Shown here: piece by piece, positions 1-7,925 of the stretch
Layout of the letters: every line of letters begins with the position of its first letter
How positions within the stretch are numbered: the stretch's first letter is position 1
Source of the DNA: Ferruginibacter paludis
GTDB lineage: Bacteria; Bacteroidota; Bacteroidia; Chitinophagales; Chitinophagaceae
Length of the DNA stretch: 64,000 bases
Assembly (NCBI RefSeq): GCF_030409685.1
Contig: NZ_JAUFQJ010000013.1
Coordinates: 1 to 64,000 of the forward strand
Reading direction: 5' to 3'
The notes under the pieces: generated by a model
Told to the model about the DNA's origin: nothing
Seen by the model: the letters and a program-made list of their open reading frames with translations, nothing else
Database searches by the model: none
Made by a program: the position numbers and the translations under genes

Positions 1-23
1 CAATTTACACACCGCTATATAAC

Positions 24-62
24 GAAAAAAAAGGCTGCTCAACTTTTGAGACAGCCTTTTTT
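24..62. terminator. Rho-independent terminator, probably bidirectional
   Basis: AAGGCTG (31-37) pairs with CAGCCTT (52-58), and inside it CTCAA pairs with TTGAG across a 3-nt loop, with one bulged A. An A-run precedes the stem and a T-run follows it, so it can work in both directions. The genes it serves lie at least partly left of the window. Confidence 0.8.
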
Positions 63-198
63 AATACCCGTAACTTTGGTTCAGTTTTCAACAGACGCAA
101 TCAGGGCCGGCTAAAATCTATCTTCAGGTGCATCATTGAAATCGAATTCTGCCGTTTACTCAGTCAAAGTCGCCAATTGTATAATATTCAGCTAAGCG

Positions 199-231
199 TT
201 TGGACAGAGAAAAAACTAATCTATATATTTG
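199..231 (+). promoter_or_regulatory. Bacteroidota-type promoter of small RNA copy A
   Basis: TTTG (199-202), a 21-nt spacer and TATATTTG (224-231) match the Bacteroidota -33/-7 consensus (TTTG, about 19-21 nt, TAnnTTTG). The predicted start, about 4-5 nt after the box, falls on GG at 236-237, where sequence identity with the second copy begins. No protein gene lies downstream on this strand. Confidence 0.6.
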
Positions 232-235
232 TCTT

Positions 236-295
236 GGTTTTTCATAGGATATTGGATTTTAAACGGGGCTGGATTTTTATCCTGGCCCTTTTTTT
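236..295 (+). ncRNA. Putative small RNA, copy A (two-copy family)
   Basis: A roughly 60-nt element. The first 28 bases (236-263, starting GGTTTTTCATAGG) are identical to 22444-22471. A hairpin follows: GGGGC (265-269) with GCCCT (285-289), GGAT (271-274) with ATCC (279-282), a TTTT loop, then seven Ts (289-295), i.e. an intrinsic terminator. Compared with copy B, two stem pairs differ by compensatory change (G268-C286 is A-T in B; G271-C282 is A-T in B), so the folded RNA appears to be selected. Its own promoter lies just upstream. It runs toward the 3' end of uvrC on the other strand. I do not recognise the family; function unknown. Confidence 0.6.
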
Positions 296-299
296 ATGT

Positions 300-2120
300 C
301 TACGAGTGGGCATTTATTGCCTGATTAAAATAATCAATCAATATAGTTGCTTTGGACTTGCCGATGGCCGTTGTCAACTCCTCTAATGTTTGTACTTTAA
401 TATTCTTTACAGACTTATAATTTTTAAGCAGAATGTCAATTGTAGATTTTCCAATTCCTTCAATATGTTCCAGCTCATTTTTAAAGCTGCCTTTACTCCG
501 TTGATTTCTGTGAAAAGTAATACCATAACGATGTACTTCATCACGTATTCTCCTGATCAATTTTAAACTTTCACTATCCCAGGGTAATTTCAACGACTCT
601 GAGTCGCCTGCGTAAAAAAGCTCTTCTTCATTCTTTGCCAGCCCGACAAGTGTCAGTTTTCCTGTCAATTCAAGTTTCTCAATACTTTCCATTGCAGCAC
701 TTAACTGGCCTTTACCGCCATCAATGATAACCAGCTGTGGAAATGGTTTTTGTTCTTCTTTTAAACGTTTATAGCGGCGGTAAACTACTTCCGCCATGGT
801 AGCAAAATCATTGATACCTGCCACAGTTTTTACATTGAATCTTCTGTAATCATTTTTGCTTGGCTGTCCATTTTTAAAACTTACCATGGCAGATACAGGA
901 TAACTTCCCTGAAAGTTGGAGTTATCAAAGCATTCAATATTGACCGGTAGTTCTTGCAATTGAAGATCTTTTTGTAGTTGTACCAACACGTTATTTACTT
1001 CCAATGCGGTTTTGTCTTCCAATAAAAGCAGCTTCTTTTTTCTGAGTTCTTCTTTAAAATAATTGACATTTTTTTCCGACAGGTCAAGCAGTTTTTTCTT
1101 ATCACCACCTTTGGGGCAGGTAACAACAATATCCTGTTGCGGATAACTTATCGTAAATGGTACAATGATTTCGTTGGCCTCGCTGTTAAAGGTTTCTCTT
1201 AGCTGCGCTATCGCGAAGATTAAAACTTCGTCTGCAGTTTCATCCAGTTTCTTTTTAAGTGTAATCGTTTTTGTTTGTACAATATTACCATTGCTTACTG
1301 CAAGGTAATTTACATAAGCAGTATCTCCTTCTTCAAGTATACTAAACACATCAATGGTTCCCATACGTTCATTAACAACCGCAGACCTGGCTTTGTATTG
1401 CTGTAAATGTTCCAGTTTCTTTTTTATCAGCCCAGCCTTTTCAAATTCAAGCTGCGCAACCTTTTCCTGCATATCAGCTTTGAAATGTTGTATTACCGGC
1501 GAAAGATTTCCTTTCAAAATATTCTTTAACTGTTGTAAGCCTTCCTCATAATCTTCCAACGATTGCAGCGCTTCACATGGTCCCTTACAATTGCCCAGGT
1601 GATACTCCAGGCAAACCTTGAATTTCTTTTTTTCAATATTGGTAGCTGTCAAATTGAGCTTGCATGTTCTTAGCTGGATAGTTTGTTTAATAAAGTCAAG
1701 CAGTTCCCTTACTTTACCAACAGAAGTGTATGGGCCGAGGTATTGAGAACCGTCGTTAATTTTTCTTCTTGTAAAAAAAACTCGTGGAAAGGGTTCGTTT
1801 TTTATGACTATGTAGGGATAAGATTTATCGTCCTTCAGATTAATATTAAATAATGGCTGAAATTTTTTGATCAGCGAATTCTCCAGCAAGAAAGCATCCT
1901 GCTCACTGTTTACAATGGTAAATTCAATCTTACGTATCCGTTGAACAAGTTCATGTGTTTTATAGTTGGTATAGGTTTTAGAAAAGTAAGAGCTTACTCT
2001 TTTGCGCAGGCTTTTTGCTTTCCCAACATACAACAATTCATTATTGCTATCGTAATATTTATAAATGCCCGGCTGCAAAGGAATTGTAGCAGCCAATAAA
2101 GCAAATTCTTTTTGTGTCAT
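300..2120 (-). CDS. uvrC: UvrABC excinuclease subunit C
   Basis: Makes the dual incisions in nucleotide excision repair after UvrA/UvrB damage recognition. The 606-aa protein has the usual order: N-terminal GIY-YIG nuclease (PGIYKYYD ... LYVGKAKSLRKR, residues about 17-45), a cysteine-containing linker, a UVR domain near 200-235 that contacts UvrB, an RNase H-like 5' nuclease core (ECFDNSNFQG and following), and C-terminal helix-hairpin-helix DNA binding (HIEGIGKSTI). Length is normal. The gene stands alone; the next minus-strand gene upstream is 27 bp away. Confidence 0.97.
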   Translation of the reverse strand: MTQKEFALLAATIPLQPGIYKYYDSNNELLYVGKAKSLRKRVSSYFSKTYTNYKTHELVQRIRKIEFTIVNSEQDAFLLENSLIKKFQPLFNINLKDDKSYPYIVIKNEPFPRVFFTRRKINDGSQYLGPYTSVGKVRELLDFIKQTIQLRTCKLNLTATNIEKKKFKVCLEYHLGNCKGPCEALQSLEDYEEGLQQLKNILKGNLSPVIQHFKADMQEKVAQLEFEKAGLIKKKLEHLQQYKARSAVVNERMGTIDVFSILEEGDTAYVNYLAVSNGNIVQTKTITLKKKLDETADEVLIFAIAQLRETFNSEANEIIVPFTISYPQQDIVVTCPKGGDKKKLLDLSEKNVNYFKEELRKKKLLLLEDKTALEVNNVLVQLQKDLQLQELPVNIECFDNSNFQGSYPVSAMVSFKNGQPSKNDYRRFNVKTVAGINDFATMAEVVYRRYKRLKEEQKPFPQLVIIDGGKGQLSAAMESIEKLELTGKLTLVGLAKNEEELFYAGDSESLKLPWDSESLKLIRRIRDEVHRYGITFHRNQRSKGSFKNELEHIEGIGKSTIDILLKNYKSVKNIKVQTLEELTTAIGKSKATILIDYFNQAINAHS

Positions 2121-2147
2121 TATTTGTATAGATTGTAAAAGGCATTT

Positions 2148-2759
2148 TTACTCAGTAAAATTCCAGATGAATTTTTCAGCCTTTAATAAAATACTGGTCC
2201 CGTCCGGCTTGTTCAAAATGGTATTTATGCCCGCCCATTTATTTGTTTTCCAGGTTAGTTGCTGCGTTATATTACCTTCCTTCCCTTTCAGTTGCTTTAC
2301 AAGATATATCTTCGAAATTTTTCCAGATTCAGGGTCAATATAAACATCCCAGTGCCGCAGTGAGATTGAATCAGGTAAAGTTCTTACAGGATCGTATGTG
2401 AATGTAACGGCGTTTAAAGTTTGATCATTAAAAGAAGATTCTTTAAAAAATGAAGTAAGGTTGGTTTCTTTTATTTCGGGAGAAAGAAAATCTTTTAGCA
2501 ATGGAATCAAAGCATTTTGTTTTATCCATACAGAATCTGTTTTATCATTGATTACGGTGGTGTGTAACGGTGTGACAAGCAAAGAATCAAATGAACGAAT
2601 TTGTCCCCTGATGAAAGACGTGACGGGGAAAAATGAATCTTTTTTGGCTTCATTTATTGCCGGAGCAGACTCTGCTATAGTGGCAGGCAAAGCATTCTTT
2701 GTATTGTTGTTACAGCTTATTAAAACAGAGATAAGTACCGGAAAAAATAATTTTTTCAT
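2148..2759 (-). CDS. Hypothetical lipoprotein
   Basis: A 203-aa protein with a lipoprotein signal peptide (MKKLFFPVLISVLISC, lipobox Cys at about residue 16), so it is probably membrane-anchored. The mature part resembles no family I can name; its spacing and content suggest a periplasmic or outer-membrane protein with beta-rich segments (YIDPESGKISKIYLVKQ). The ATG is preceded at exactly 4 nt by a perfect TAATTTTG box, so the message may be leaderless. A terminator separates it from the upstream gene, so it is its own transcription unit, possibly running on into uvrC. Confidence 0.75.
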   Translation of the reverse strand: MKKLFFPVLISVLISCNNNTKNALPATIAESAPAINEAKKDSFFPVTSFIRGQIRSFDSLLVTPLHTTVINDKTDSVWIKQNALIPLLKDFLSPEIKETNLTSFFKESSFNDQTLNAVTFTYDPVRTLPDSISLRHWDVYIDPESGKISKIYLVKQLKGKEGNITQQLTWKTNKWAGINTILNKPDGTSILLKAEKFIWNFTE

Positions 2760-2763
2760 GCGC

Positions 2764-2794
2764 CAAAATTAAACAGAAAGCTGTTGTAAAACAA
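2764..2794 (-). promoter_or_regulatory. -33/-7 promoter of the lipoprotein gene
   Basis: On the minus strand, TTG (2792-2794), a 20-nt spacer and TAATTTTG (2764-2771), then GCGC and the ATG. The -33 region sits in the T-run of the upstream gene's terminator, so termination and initiation signals share bases. Confidence 0.6.
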
Positions 2795-2825
2795 AAACCG
2801 CAGTTGCGAACGTGCTGCGGTTTTT
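2793..2825 (-). terminator. Terminator of the membrane/beta-barrel gene
   Basis: CCGCAG (2798-2803) pairs with CTGCGG (2815-2820), flanked by A and T runs. It lies 55 bp past the stop of the gene at 2880-4433. Confidence 0.75.
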
Positions 2826-2879
2826 GTTAAATAAGATCACAAACTGAAAGAGAAGTGCTGTAAAAAAAAATGACAGTAA

Positions 2880-4433
2880 TTATTTCAACAACTTGGTGAT
2901 ACCGAATTTAAAGCCATAGTTGTTTAACTTTTCCTGGATGATATAGCGCTTGCTGTTGGTTGTAAATAACTGTTTCCTGAATTGTGGTCCAAACTGAAAT
3001 GTAATCCCTTTGTCTGTTTTATAGCTTACAAATGTTTCAAAGCCTGCATTCACATTCCAGTGGTTTAAAAGTGAAGTTTCTTTTATATAATTTCTCTTGT
3101 CAGAAGAAAGCAAATAGGATTTGCCTCCCATTACATAAGTTGGTTGTATTGTTGCACCTATATTCCATTGTAAGTTTTCATTACCAGCTATTTTTAAGTC
3201 CATACCCACAGGTAATGAGATCTGAAAAGTTTCATTGTGTAATTTAACGGCAGATATACCATCAATATTAGAATAAGCAGTTGACCTGTATGCAGGATAA
3301 GGCTGATGAGATTCAGAAGAAACAAGCGTAATTGTAGTTGCAACCGGGTGAGAATTAGTAAAAGCATCCGAATTGTACATGGTGAAATTGAGTTGCAAAC
3401 CAGTTCTTATTCTAAGCCCTTTTAACACCGGATAGGTAAAACCACTTCCTATTTCCAGTCCGTAGGAGGGATGTTGTGCAACATCCCGATTTACGTCAGC
3501 ACCATCTGAAATAGTATTTTTTAGTTGCCTGTAAACCACAGATGGAGTGAAATACATTTGCCACCCTAATTTACCTGCCCATTTTTTGGGAGCCGGTCTG
3601 TTATACATTGCATAATTTTCAACCCATGCTTTTTCTTCATCTGATAAAATCAATGTTTCATTTTTATCAGTTGATATTGTTTCTGCAGATAAAAGCCCTT
3701 TATTTTTGAGGGTGACATCATTGGCAGATAAATCGGTTTCACTTCCGGTTACGATATTTTTTTCTGACGTAACGTTATTTACATTCTGGTGTCTGATTTT
3801 GTTTTCCGAATTATCCAGTGAAACAATCAGCACCTTGTTGTGAAATATCGCCGGCCTGTTTGCAGGTATAGTCTTGAAATCAGGGTCATTTTTGATAGGA
3901 GCGATTTCAGTTGATTCAATTTTAGCTAATGAAATAAAACGCTCGTGAGTTAAATTGTCGCCGTTGCTTTTGTTATTCACACCGGACAGTGTCTTAACCA
4001 GATTCGGCGGTTCCTGCAGATTGTTAACACTTTTACTGGACATGTCCTGTTGTTCAATGTTATCAATAAAAGATTGACCAGAGAAGTTTAAAGTAGAATT
4101 ATTTGCATATGGTTTAGATGGTTGGTTGTTAAAATGTATTTTGTCTAAAAGCGGAATGTAAATAGCAGTGGTGGGATCAGCCGGTTTAGTTTCATTATGT
4201 TGATTTTGCGAAGCGAATCGTTTGCCTGCATTTTTTGTATCTGTATTCAGGTAGCCGGTTAAAAGAAGAATGCCTATTAAAGTAATACTCATTGCGACAG
4301 ATGGCCATTTTCTACCCGGATGAATATTGTTATAAATGCTGTGCCATACTCGTTTTTCAGGATACATTTTAAATTCATCTGACCTGTCCTTAAGCAACCG
4401 TTCAAAACTATCTATATCTAAATTTCTCTCCAT
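2880..4433 (-). CDS. Single-TM protein with C-terminal beta-barrel-like domain, beside an ECF sigma factor
   Basis: A 517-aa protein. The N-terminal 45 residues are charged and helical (DSFERLLKDRSDEFKMYP), followed by one hydrophobic segment (about 46-60). Then comes a long low-complexity Asn/Ser/Thr/Lys-rich stretch (about 65-285) and a C-terminal half of alternating amphipathic strands (FTPSVVYRQL, LRIRTGLQLNFTMY, GITFQFGPQFRKQLF) typical of porin-like outer-membrane beta-barrel domains. It lies 76 bp downstream of a sigma-factor gene on the same strand, so the N-terminal region may act as an anti-sigma module, as in other Bacteroidota sigma/membrane pairs. That role is inferred from position. 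The topology is odd: an inner-membrane-like anchor joined to a barrel-like domain. Confidence 0.7.
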   Translation of the reverse strand: MERNLDIDSFERLLKDRSDEFKMYPEKRVWHSIYNNIHPGRKWPSVAMSITLIGILLLTGYLNTDTKNAGKRFASQNQHNETKPADPTTAIYIPLLDKIHFNNQPSKPYANNSTLNFSGQSFIDNIEQQDMSSKSVNNLQEPPNLVKTLSGVNNKSNGDNLTHERFISLAKIESTEIAPIKNDPDFKTIPANRPAIFHNKVLIVSLDNSENKIRHQNVNNVTSEKNIVTGSETDLSANDVTLKNKGLLSAETISTDKNETLILSDEEKAWVENYAMYNRPAPKKWAGKLGWQMYFTPSVVYRQLKNTISDGADVNRDVAQHPSYGLEIGSGFTYPVLKGLRIRTGLQLNFTMYNSDAFTNSHPVATTITLVSSESHQPYPAYRSTAYSNIDGISAVKLHNETFQISLPVGMDLKIAGNENLQWNIGATIQPTYVMGGKSYLLSSDKRNYIKETSLLNHWNVNAGFETFVSYKTDKGITFQFGPQFRKQLFTTNSKRYIIQEKLNNYGFKFGITKLLK

Positions 4434-4509
4434 TATCGACGAAATTTCTGTTGGTTTTGGTAAAAAGCAATCGTTAATCTAATTCGTATGTTTTATTAGT
4501 CTGGTCGTT

Positions 4510-5097
4510 TTAATTTGAAGCTATAGCTCCCGTCAATGCAACACCGCTTTTGGTTCTTGGCTTCAGTAAAATATTTTTCTTAATTAAAATATCTTCCAGC
4601 ATAGCTTTCGCCCTTGTATATTGCGAACGGCTGGTGCTTTCTTCAATGTCAAGCATATCCCCGATTTCTTTGTGTGAATAGCCTTCCACAGCATACAAAT
4701 TCAATACTGTACGATAGCCTACCGGAAGTAACCGGATGCATTCAACCACCTGTTTCGCCTGCATTATAGAAGGGATCGTTTCTTCGCGTATGCCAATGCC
4801 ATTTGCATAGTTAATATCTACACTGTCAGAAAACTTTTTGTTTTTTTTGAGGATATTAATACAAGTGTGCACCACAATTCTTCTTATCCATCCTTCCAGC
4901 GCACCTTCATTGCGGTATTGATGGATTTGAGCAAATACTTTAATAAAACCTTCCTGCAGCATGTCTTCCGCATCCTCCCTGTTTTTTGCGAAGCGATAGC
5001 ATACGCCAAGCATTTTAGGGCTTAAACGCATATACAACGCTTCCTGAGCGGCGGCATTATTTTCAAGACATCCATTAAGCATGGTCTCTTCTGTCAT
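4510..5097 (-). CDS. RNA polymerase ECF-family sigma factor
   Basis: A 195-aa sigma-70 family protein of the extracytoplasmic-function group. Region 2 is visible (REDAEDMLQEGFIKVF, core binding and -10 recognition), as is region 4 (YSHKEIGDMLDIEESTSRSQYTRAK, the helix-turn-helix for -35 recognition). No sigma regions 1 or 3, as expected for ECF factors. The membrane protein immediately downstream is its likely regulator or target. A TATATTTA box lies about 25 nt upstream of the start on the minus strand and may be its promoter. Confidence 0.9.
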   Translation of the reverse strand: MTEETMLNGCLENNAAAQEALYMRLSPKMLGVCYRFAKNREDAEDMLQEGFIKVFAQIHQYRNEGALEGWIRRIVVHTCINILKKNKKFSDSVDINYANGIGIREETIPSIMQAKQVVECIRLLPVGYRTVLNLYAVEGYSHKEIGDMLDIEESTSRSQYTRAKAMLEDILIKKNILLKPRTKSGVALTGAIASN

Positions 5098-5223
5098 AGT
5101 TGTGCTTGGTTTAACACCTTAAATATAGACAATTTAAGCCTATTAGTTGCTGCTTTGCAATAAAAATTATACACCTGTTGCTTGATAACAACCATAAAAA
5201 TCGCTGTTGCAAATATTACGGTA

Positions 5224-5727
5224 TTATTTTATTGCAGGCGGCCTTTTTCTTGCAAGGCTGTCTGCTGGTGTATTAGCCTTTATACTGTCTCTCAAACCGG
5301 TGGCCCAGGCGGTGAGCACCTGCTTTTTATCAGCTGAAAGTATTGCGTTTTTGTGAATAAGAGTATAGGAAGACAATGGCATTTCATCTTCTTTCACCTG
5401 CTCCATAATCTCCTCCAGTTTTTTGTATTGCCTTCCTATGCCATAGGTTGCAAATTCCGAAAAATTGACTTCCTTTTTTCCTTCATTGATATGATTGGTT
5501 AACCACCAGTCAACCGGCTGTATTTTTGAATACCAGGGGTAAACTGTATTGTTGCTGTGGCAGTCGTAACAACTCGTCTTTAAAATGTCGTGTACGTTTT
5601 GTGGTATTATATACTTTTTGCTGATGTCATTCACGAGCATCGCATCCTCCGAGCTGCTATTTTTTGCCGGATGAATAAATTGTATTATCACCAGGATAAC
5701 AATCAACACAAGCAATACTTTTTTCAT
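5224..5727 (-). CDS. Haem-binding-domain protein (c-type CxxCH)
   Basis: A 167-aa protein with an N-terminal membrane anchor or signal peptide (KKVLLVLIVILVIIQF). It has one CxxCH haem-attachment motif (SCYDCHSNN, about residues 52-60) followed by YPWYSKIQPVDWWLTNHI, the hallmark of the small haem-bd family common in Bacteroidota. It should sit in the periplasm with a covalently bound c-type haem. The partner is unknown. It is 72 bp from gpmI on the same strand but has no evident functional link to it. Confidence 0.85.
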   Translation of the reverse strand: MKKVLLVLIVILVIIQFIHPAKNSSSEDAMLVNDISKKYIIPQNVHDILKTSCYDCHSNNTVYPWYSKIQPVDWWLTNHINEGKKEVNFSEFATYGIGRQYKKLEEIMEQVKEDEMPLSSYTLIHKNAILSADKKQVLTAWATGLRDSIKANTPADSLARKRPPAIK

Positions 5728-5799
5728 GGTTAAGTTTTATGGATAAAAAGAACAAAATAGTACGAAAGCATTGAGCAAGGAAATTTATTCACCAACAAA

Positions 5800-7317
5800 T
5801 CAGCCGATCAAAATATTACCCGTCATTTCTTTTGGAATTGCCAGCCCCATCATGGTTAAAATGCTAGGGGCGACATCTCCCAATTTGCCACTTTTCACAA
5901 CACCTCTCCATTTATTATCAATAACAAAAAACGGCACCAGGTTCAGCGAATGCGCAGTGTTGGGCGTGCCATCCGGATTAATTTCATAATCTGCATTACC
6001 ATGATCTGCCAGCAGGAAAACTGCATAATCGCTTGCCAAAGCAGCTGTAACAACTTTCTCTACGCATGTGTCTACTGTTTCCACTGCTTTTATTACTGCA
6101 TCCCAAACGCCTGTATGACCCACCATGTCTGCGTTAGCAAAATTTAAGCAAATAAAATCAGCCGTTTTATTTTCAATTTCCGGAACAATTGCTGCAGCTA
6201 CTTCATAAGCGCTCATTTCTGGTTGTAAATCGTATGTAGCTACTTTTGGAGACTGAATCATAATTCTTTTTTCTCCTTCAAAAGGCACTTCTCTGCCACC
6301 GCTGAAAAAGAAAGATACATGCGGGTACTTTTCAGTTTCGGCAATACGTATCTGAGTTTTGTTGTTTTGCTCCAAAATTTCACCCAGTGTATTTTTAAGA
6401 TCATCATTTTTAAAAACAACATGTACGTTTTCAAAAGACTGATCATACTGCGTCATGGTTGTGTAATGCAGGTTTAACTTATGCATGCCAAACTCAGCCA
6501 TGTTTTGCTGAGTAAGCACTTCTGTTATTTCGCGGCAGCGGTCAGTTCTAAAATTGAAGCTGATAACCACATCACCTTCCTTAATTTTTGTATCAGCAAC
6601 ATTGCTGTTAATAATGGGTTTTATAAATTCATCAGTTATGCCTTCATCGTATAATTTTTTGATAGCTCCCAAAACATCATTTGTAGCTATGCCAGTTGCA
6701 TGTACCATTGCATCATACGCCAGTTTAACTCTTTCCCATCTTTTATCACGGTCCATTCCATAATATCTGCCTGTTATTGTTGCTATATCACCGGCAGAAG
6801 TCTGCAGATGATTTTGCAAATCTGTTAAAAAGCCCAATCCGCTTTTAGGGTCGGTATCCCTGCCATCAGTAAACGCATGAACCAATACATTTTGCAGGCC
6901 TTGCGCTGCACAAAGTGAAGCCAGGGCTTTAACATGATTGATATGAGAATGCACACCGCCATCACTTACCAAACCCAGCAAATGCAATGTTTTATTATTT
7001 TCTTTGGCGTAGCTGATTGCATTCAGCAAGGTCGGGTTTTGTTGAAATTCACCACTTCGGATGGCGACATTTATTCTTTGCAGTTCCTGGTAAACAATTC
7101 TTCCTGCACCTAAATTTAAATGACCAACCTCACTATTGCCCATCTGTCCTTCAGGCAATCCTACATCTTCGCCGCAGGTAACCAAAGTTGCATTGGGATA
7201 TTTAGTATATAAAGAGCTAACAAAAGGAGTTTTGGCGTGCTGAATGGCATCACTGCTTTTAATTTTGCCGAGTCCCCATCCATCCATGATTATTAGTATT
7301 GCTTTTTTGTCTTTCAT
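5800..7317 (-). CDS. gpmI: 2,3-bisphosphoglycerate-independent phosphoglycerate mutase
   Basis: Interconverts 3- and 2-phosphoglycerate in glycolysis and gluconeogenesis. At 505 aa it has the normal length. The alkaline-phosphatase-superfamily metal site is visible: IIMDGWG near the N-terminus, the catalytic serine in GQMGNSEVGH, the inserted mutase domain with TDGRDTDP, and C-terminal NFANADMVGHTG and LLADHGNAD Mn ligands. A TAACTTTA box ends 4 nt before the ATG, again suggesting a leaderless message. Divergent from the DUF4783 gene. Confidence 0.97.
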   Translation of the reverse strand: MKDKKAILIIMDGWGLGKIKSSDAIQHAKTPFVSSLYTKYPNATLVTCGEDVGLPEGQMGNSEVGHLNLGAGRIVYQELQRINVAIRSGEFQQNPTLLNAISYAKENNKTLHLLGLVSDGGVHSHINHVKALASLCAAQGLQNVLVHAFTDGRDTDPKSGLGFLTDLQNHLQTSAGDIATITGRYYGMDRDKRWERVKLAYDAMVHATGIATNDVLGAIKKLYDEGITDEFIKPIINSNVADTKIKEGDVVISFNFRTDRCREITEVLTQQNMAEFGMHKLNLHYTTMTQYDQSFENVHVVFKNDDLKNTLGEILEQNNKTQIRIAETEKYPHVSFFFSGGREVPFEGEKRIMIQSPKVATYDLQPEMSAYEVAAAIVPEIENKTADFICLNFANADMVGHTGVWDAVIKAVETVDTCVEKVVTAALASDYAVFLLADHGNADYEINPDGTPNTAHSLNLVPFFVIDNKWRGVVKSGKLGDVAPSILTMMGLAIPKEMTGNILIG

Positions 7318-7321
7318 GGTG

Positions 7322-7329
7322 TAAAGTTA
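7322..7329 (-). promoter_or_regulatory. -7-like box 4 nt before gpmI start
   Basis: Minus strand TAACTTTA, then CACC, then ATG. One base off TAnnTTTG (final A). No clear -33 element at the usual distance. Confidence 0.35.
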
Positions 7330-7410
7330 ACTTTTTTGCAGCTTTTATAAAAAGCTTATTGTCATTGTAGTAGATCGCTTTATCTTTCAGCCTAAAATAT
7401 TATTCGGAGC

Positions 7411-7426
7411 TGGCACGTTTTTAGCA
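7411..7426 (+). promoter_or_regulatory. Candidate sigma-54 promoter
   Basis: TGGCACG (7411-7417), four Ts, TAGCA (7422-7426). The GG (7412-7413) and GC (7424-7425) are spaced as in -24/-12 promoters, and only one base departs from the TGGCACG-N4-TTGCA consensus. The predicted start lies about 12 nt before the ATG of the DUF4783 gene. No enhancer site or activator gene is seen nearby. Confidence 0.5.
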
Positions 7427-7448
7427 AAATGACCACTAAAATTTCTTT

Positions 7449-7841
7449 ATGAAACGCTTCTTTACGATTGTTCCAATACTTACCGGCCTGTTTTTATCCT
7501 CTTTTACCTTGAAAGTTGGGATTGATGATGTAATAGCTGCCATGCAAACAGGCAACTCCGCTCAAATAGCGAAATTTTTTGACAATACCGTTGAAATTAC
7601 CATGCCCGATAAAAGCAATAGCTATAGTAAAAGCCAGGGAGAGCTCGTACTGAAAGATTTTTTTGCCACTAACATAGTAAAAAGCTTTGAAGTGATTCAT
7701 AAAGGTCAGAATGCAGGTTCACAATCGCAGTATTGCATCGGGAAACTTGTCACCAAAGCCGGTACTTACCGAACGACTGTGTATATGAAGCAAAAGGGGG
7801 ACCTGCAGGTAATCCAGGAATTGCGTTTTGAAAATCATTGA
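7449..7841 (+). CDS. DUF4783 family secreted protein
   Basis: A 130-aa protein with a signal peptide (MKRFFTIVPILTGLFLSSF). The rest matches the layout of the Bacteroidota DUF4783 family, an NTF2-like small alpha+beta domain: DVIAAMQTGNSAQIAKFFD near the start and a conserved SQYCIGKLVTKAGTYRTTVY core. Function unknown; probably periplasmic. It follows a near-consensus sigma-54 promoter and ends at a strong terminator, so it seems to be a single-gene unit. Confidence 0.8.
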   Translation: MKRFFTIVPILTGLFLSSFTLKVGIDDVIAAMQTGNSAQIAKFFDNTVEITMPDKSNSYSKSQGELVLKDFFATNIVKSFEVIHKGQNAGSQSQYCIGKLVTKAGTYRTTVYMKQKGDLQVIQELRFENH

Positions 7842-7872
7842 CCTTATTTTTACCTTCCGCCAATATATTATT

Positions 7873-7910
7873 AACCTGTAAGACTTTTTCTATTACAGGT
7901 TTTTTATTTT
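7873..7910 (+). terminator. Terminator after the DUF4783 gene
   Basis: AACCTGTAA (7873-7881) pairs perfectly with TTACAGGTT (7893-7901), followed by TTTTTATTTT. Confidence 0.85.
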
Positions 7911-7911
7911 T

Positions 7912-7919
7912 TACATTTG
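7912..7919 (+). promoter_or_regulatory. -7 box upstream of nadC
   Basis: TACATTTG, 6 nt before the nadC ATG at 7926. It directly follows the terminator T-run, leaving almost no leader. Confidence 0.4.
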
Positions 7920-7925
7920 CCTGCT

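Noticed and set aside
177..386. 69-codon plus-strand frame over the small-RNA copy
   Set aside because: It exists only because the element and the 3' end of uvrC lack stops in that frame; the corresponding frame at copy B diverges right after the shared 28 bases.
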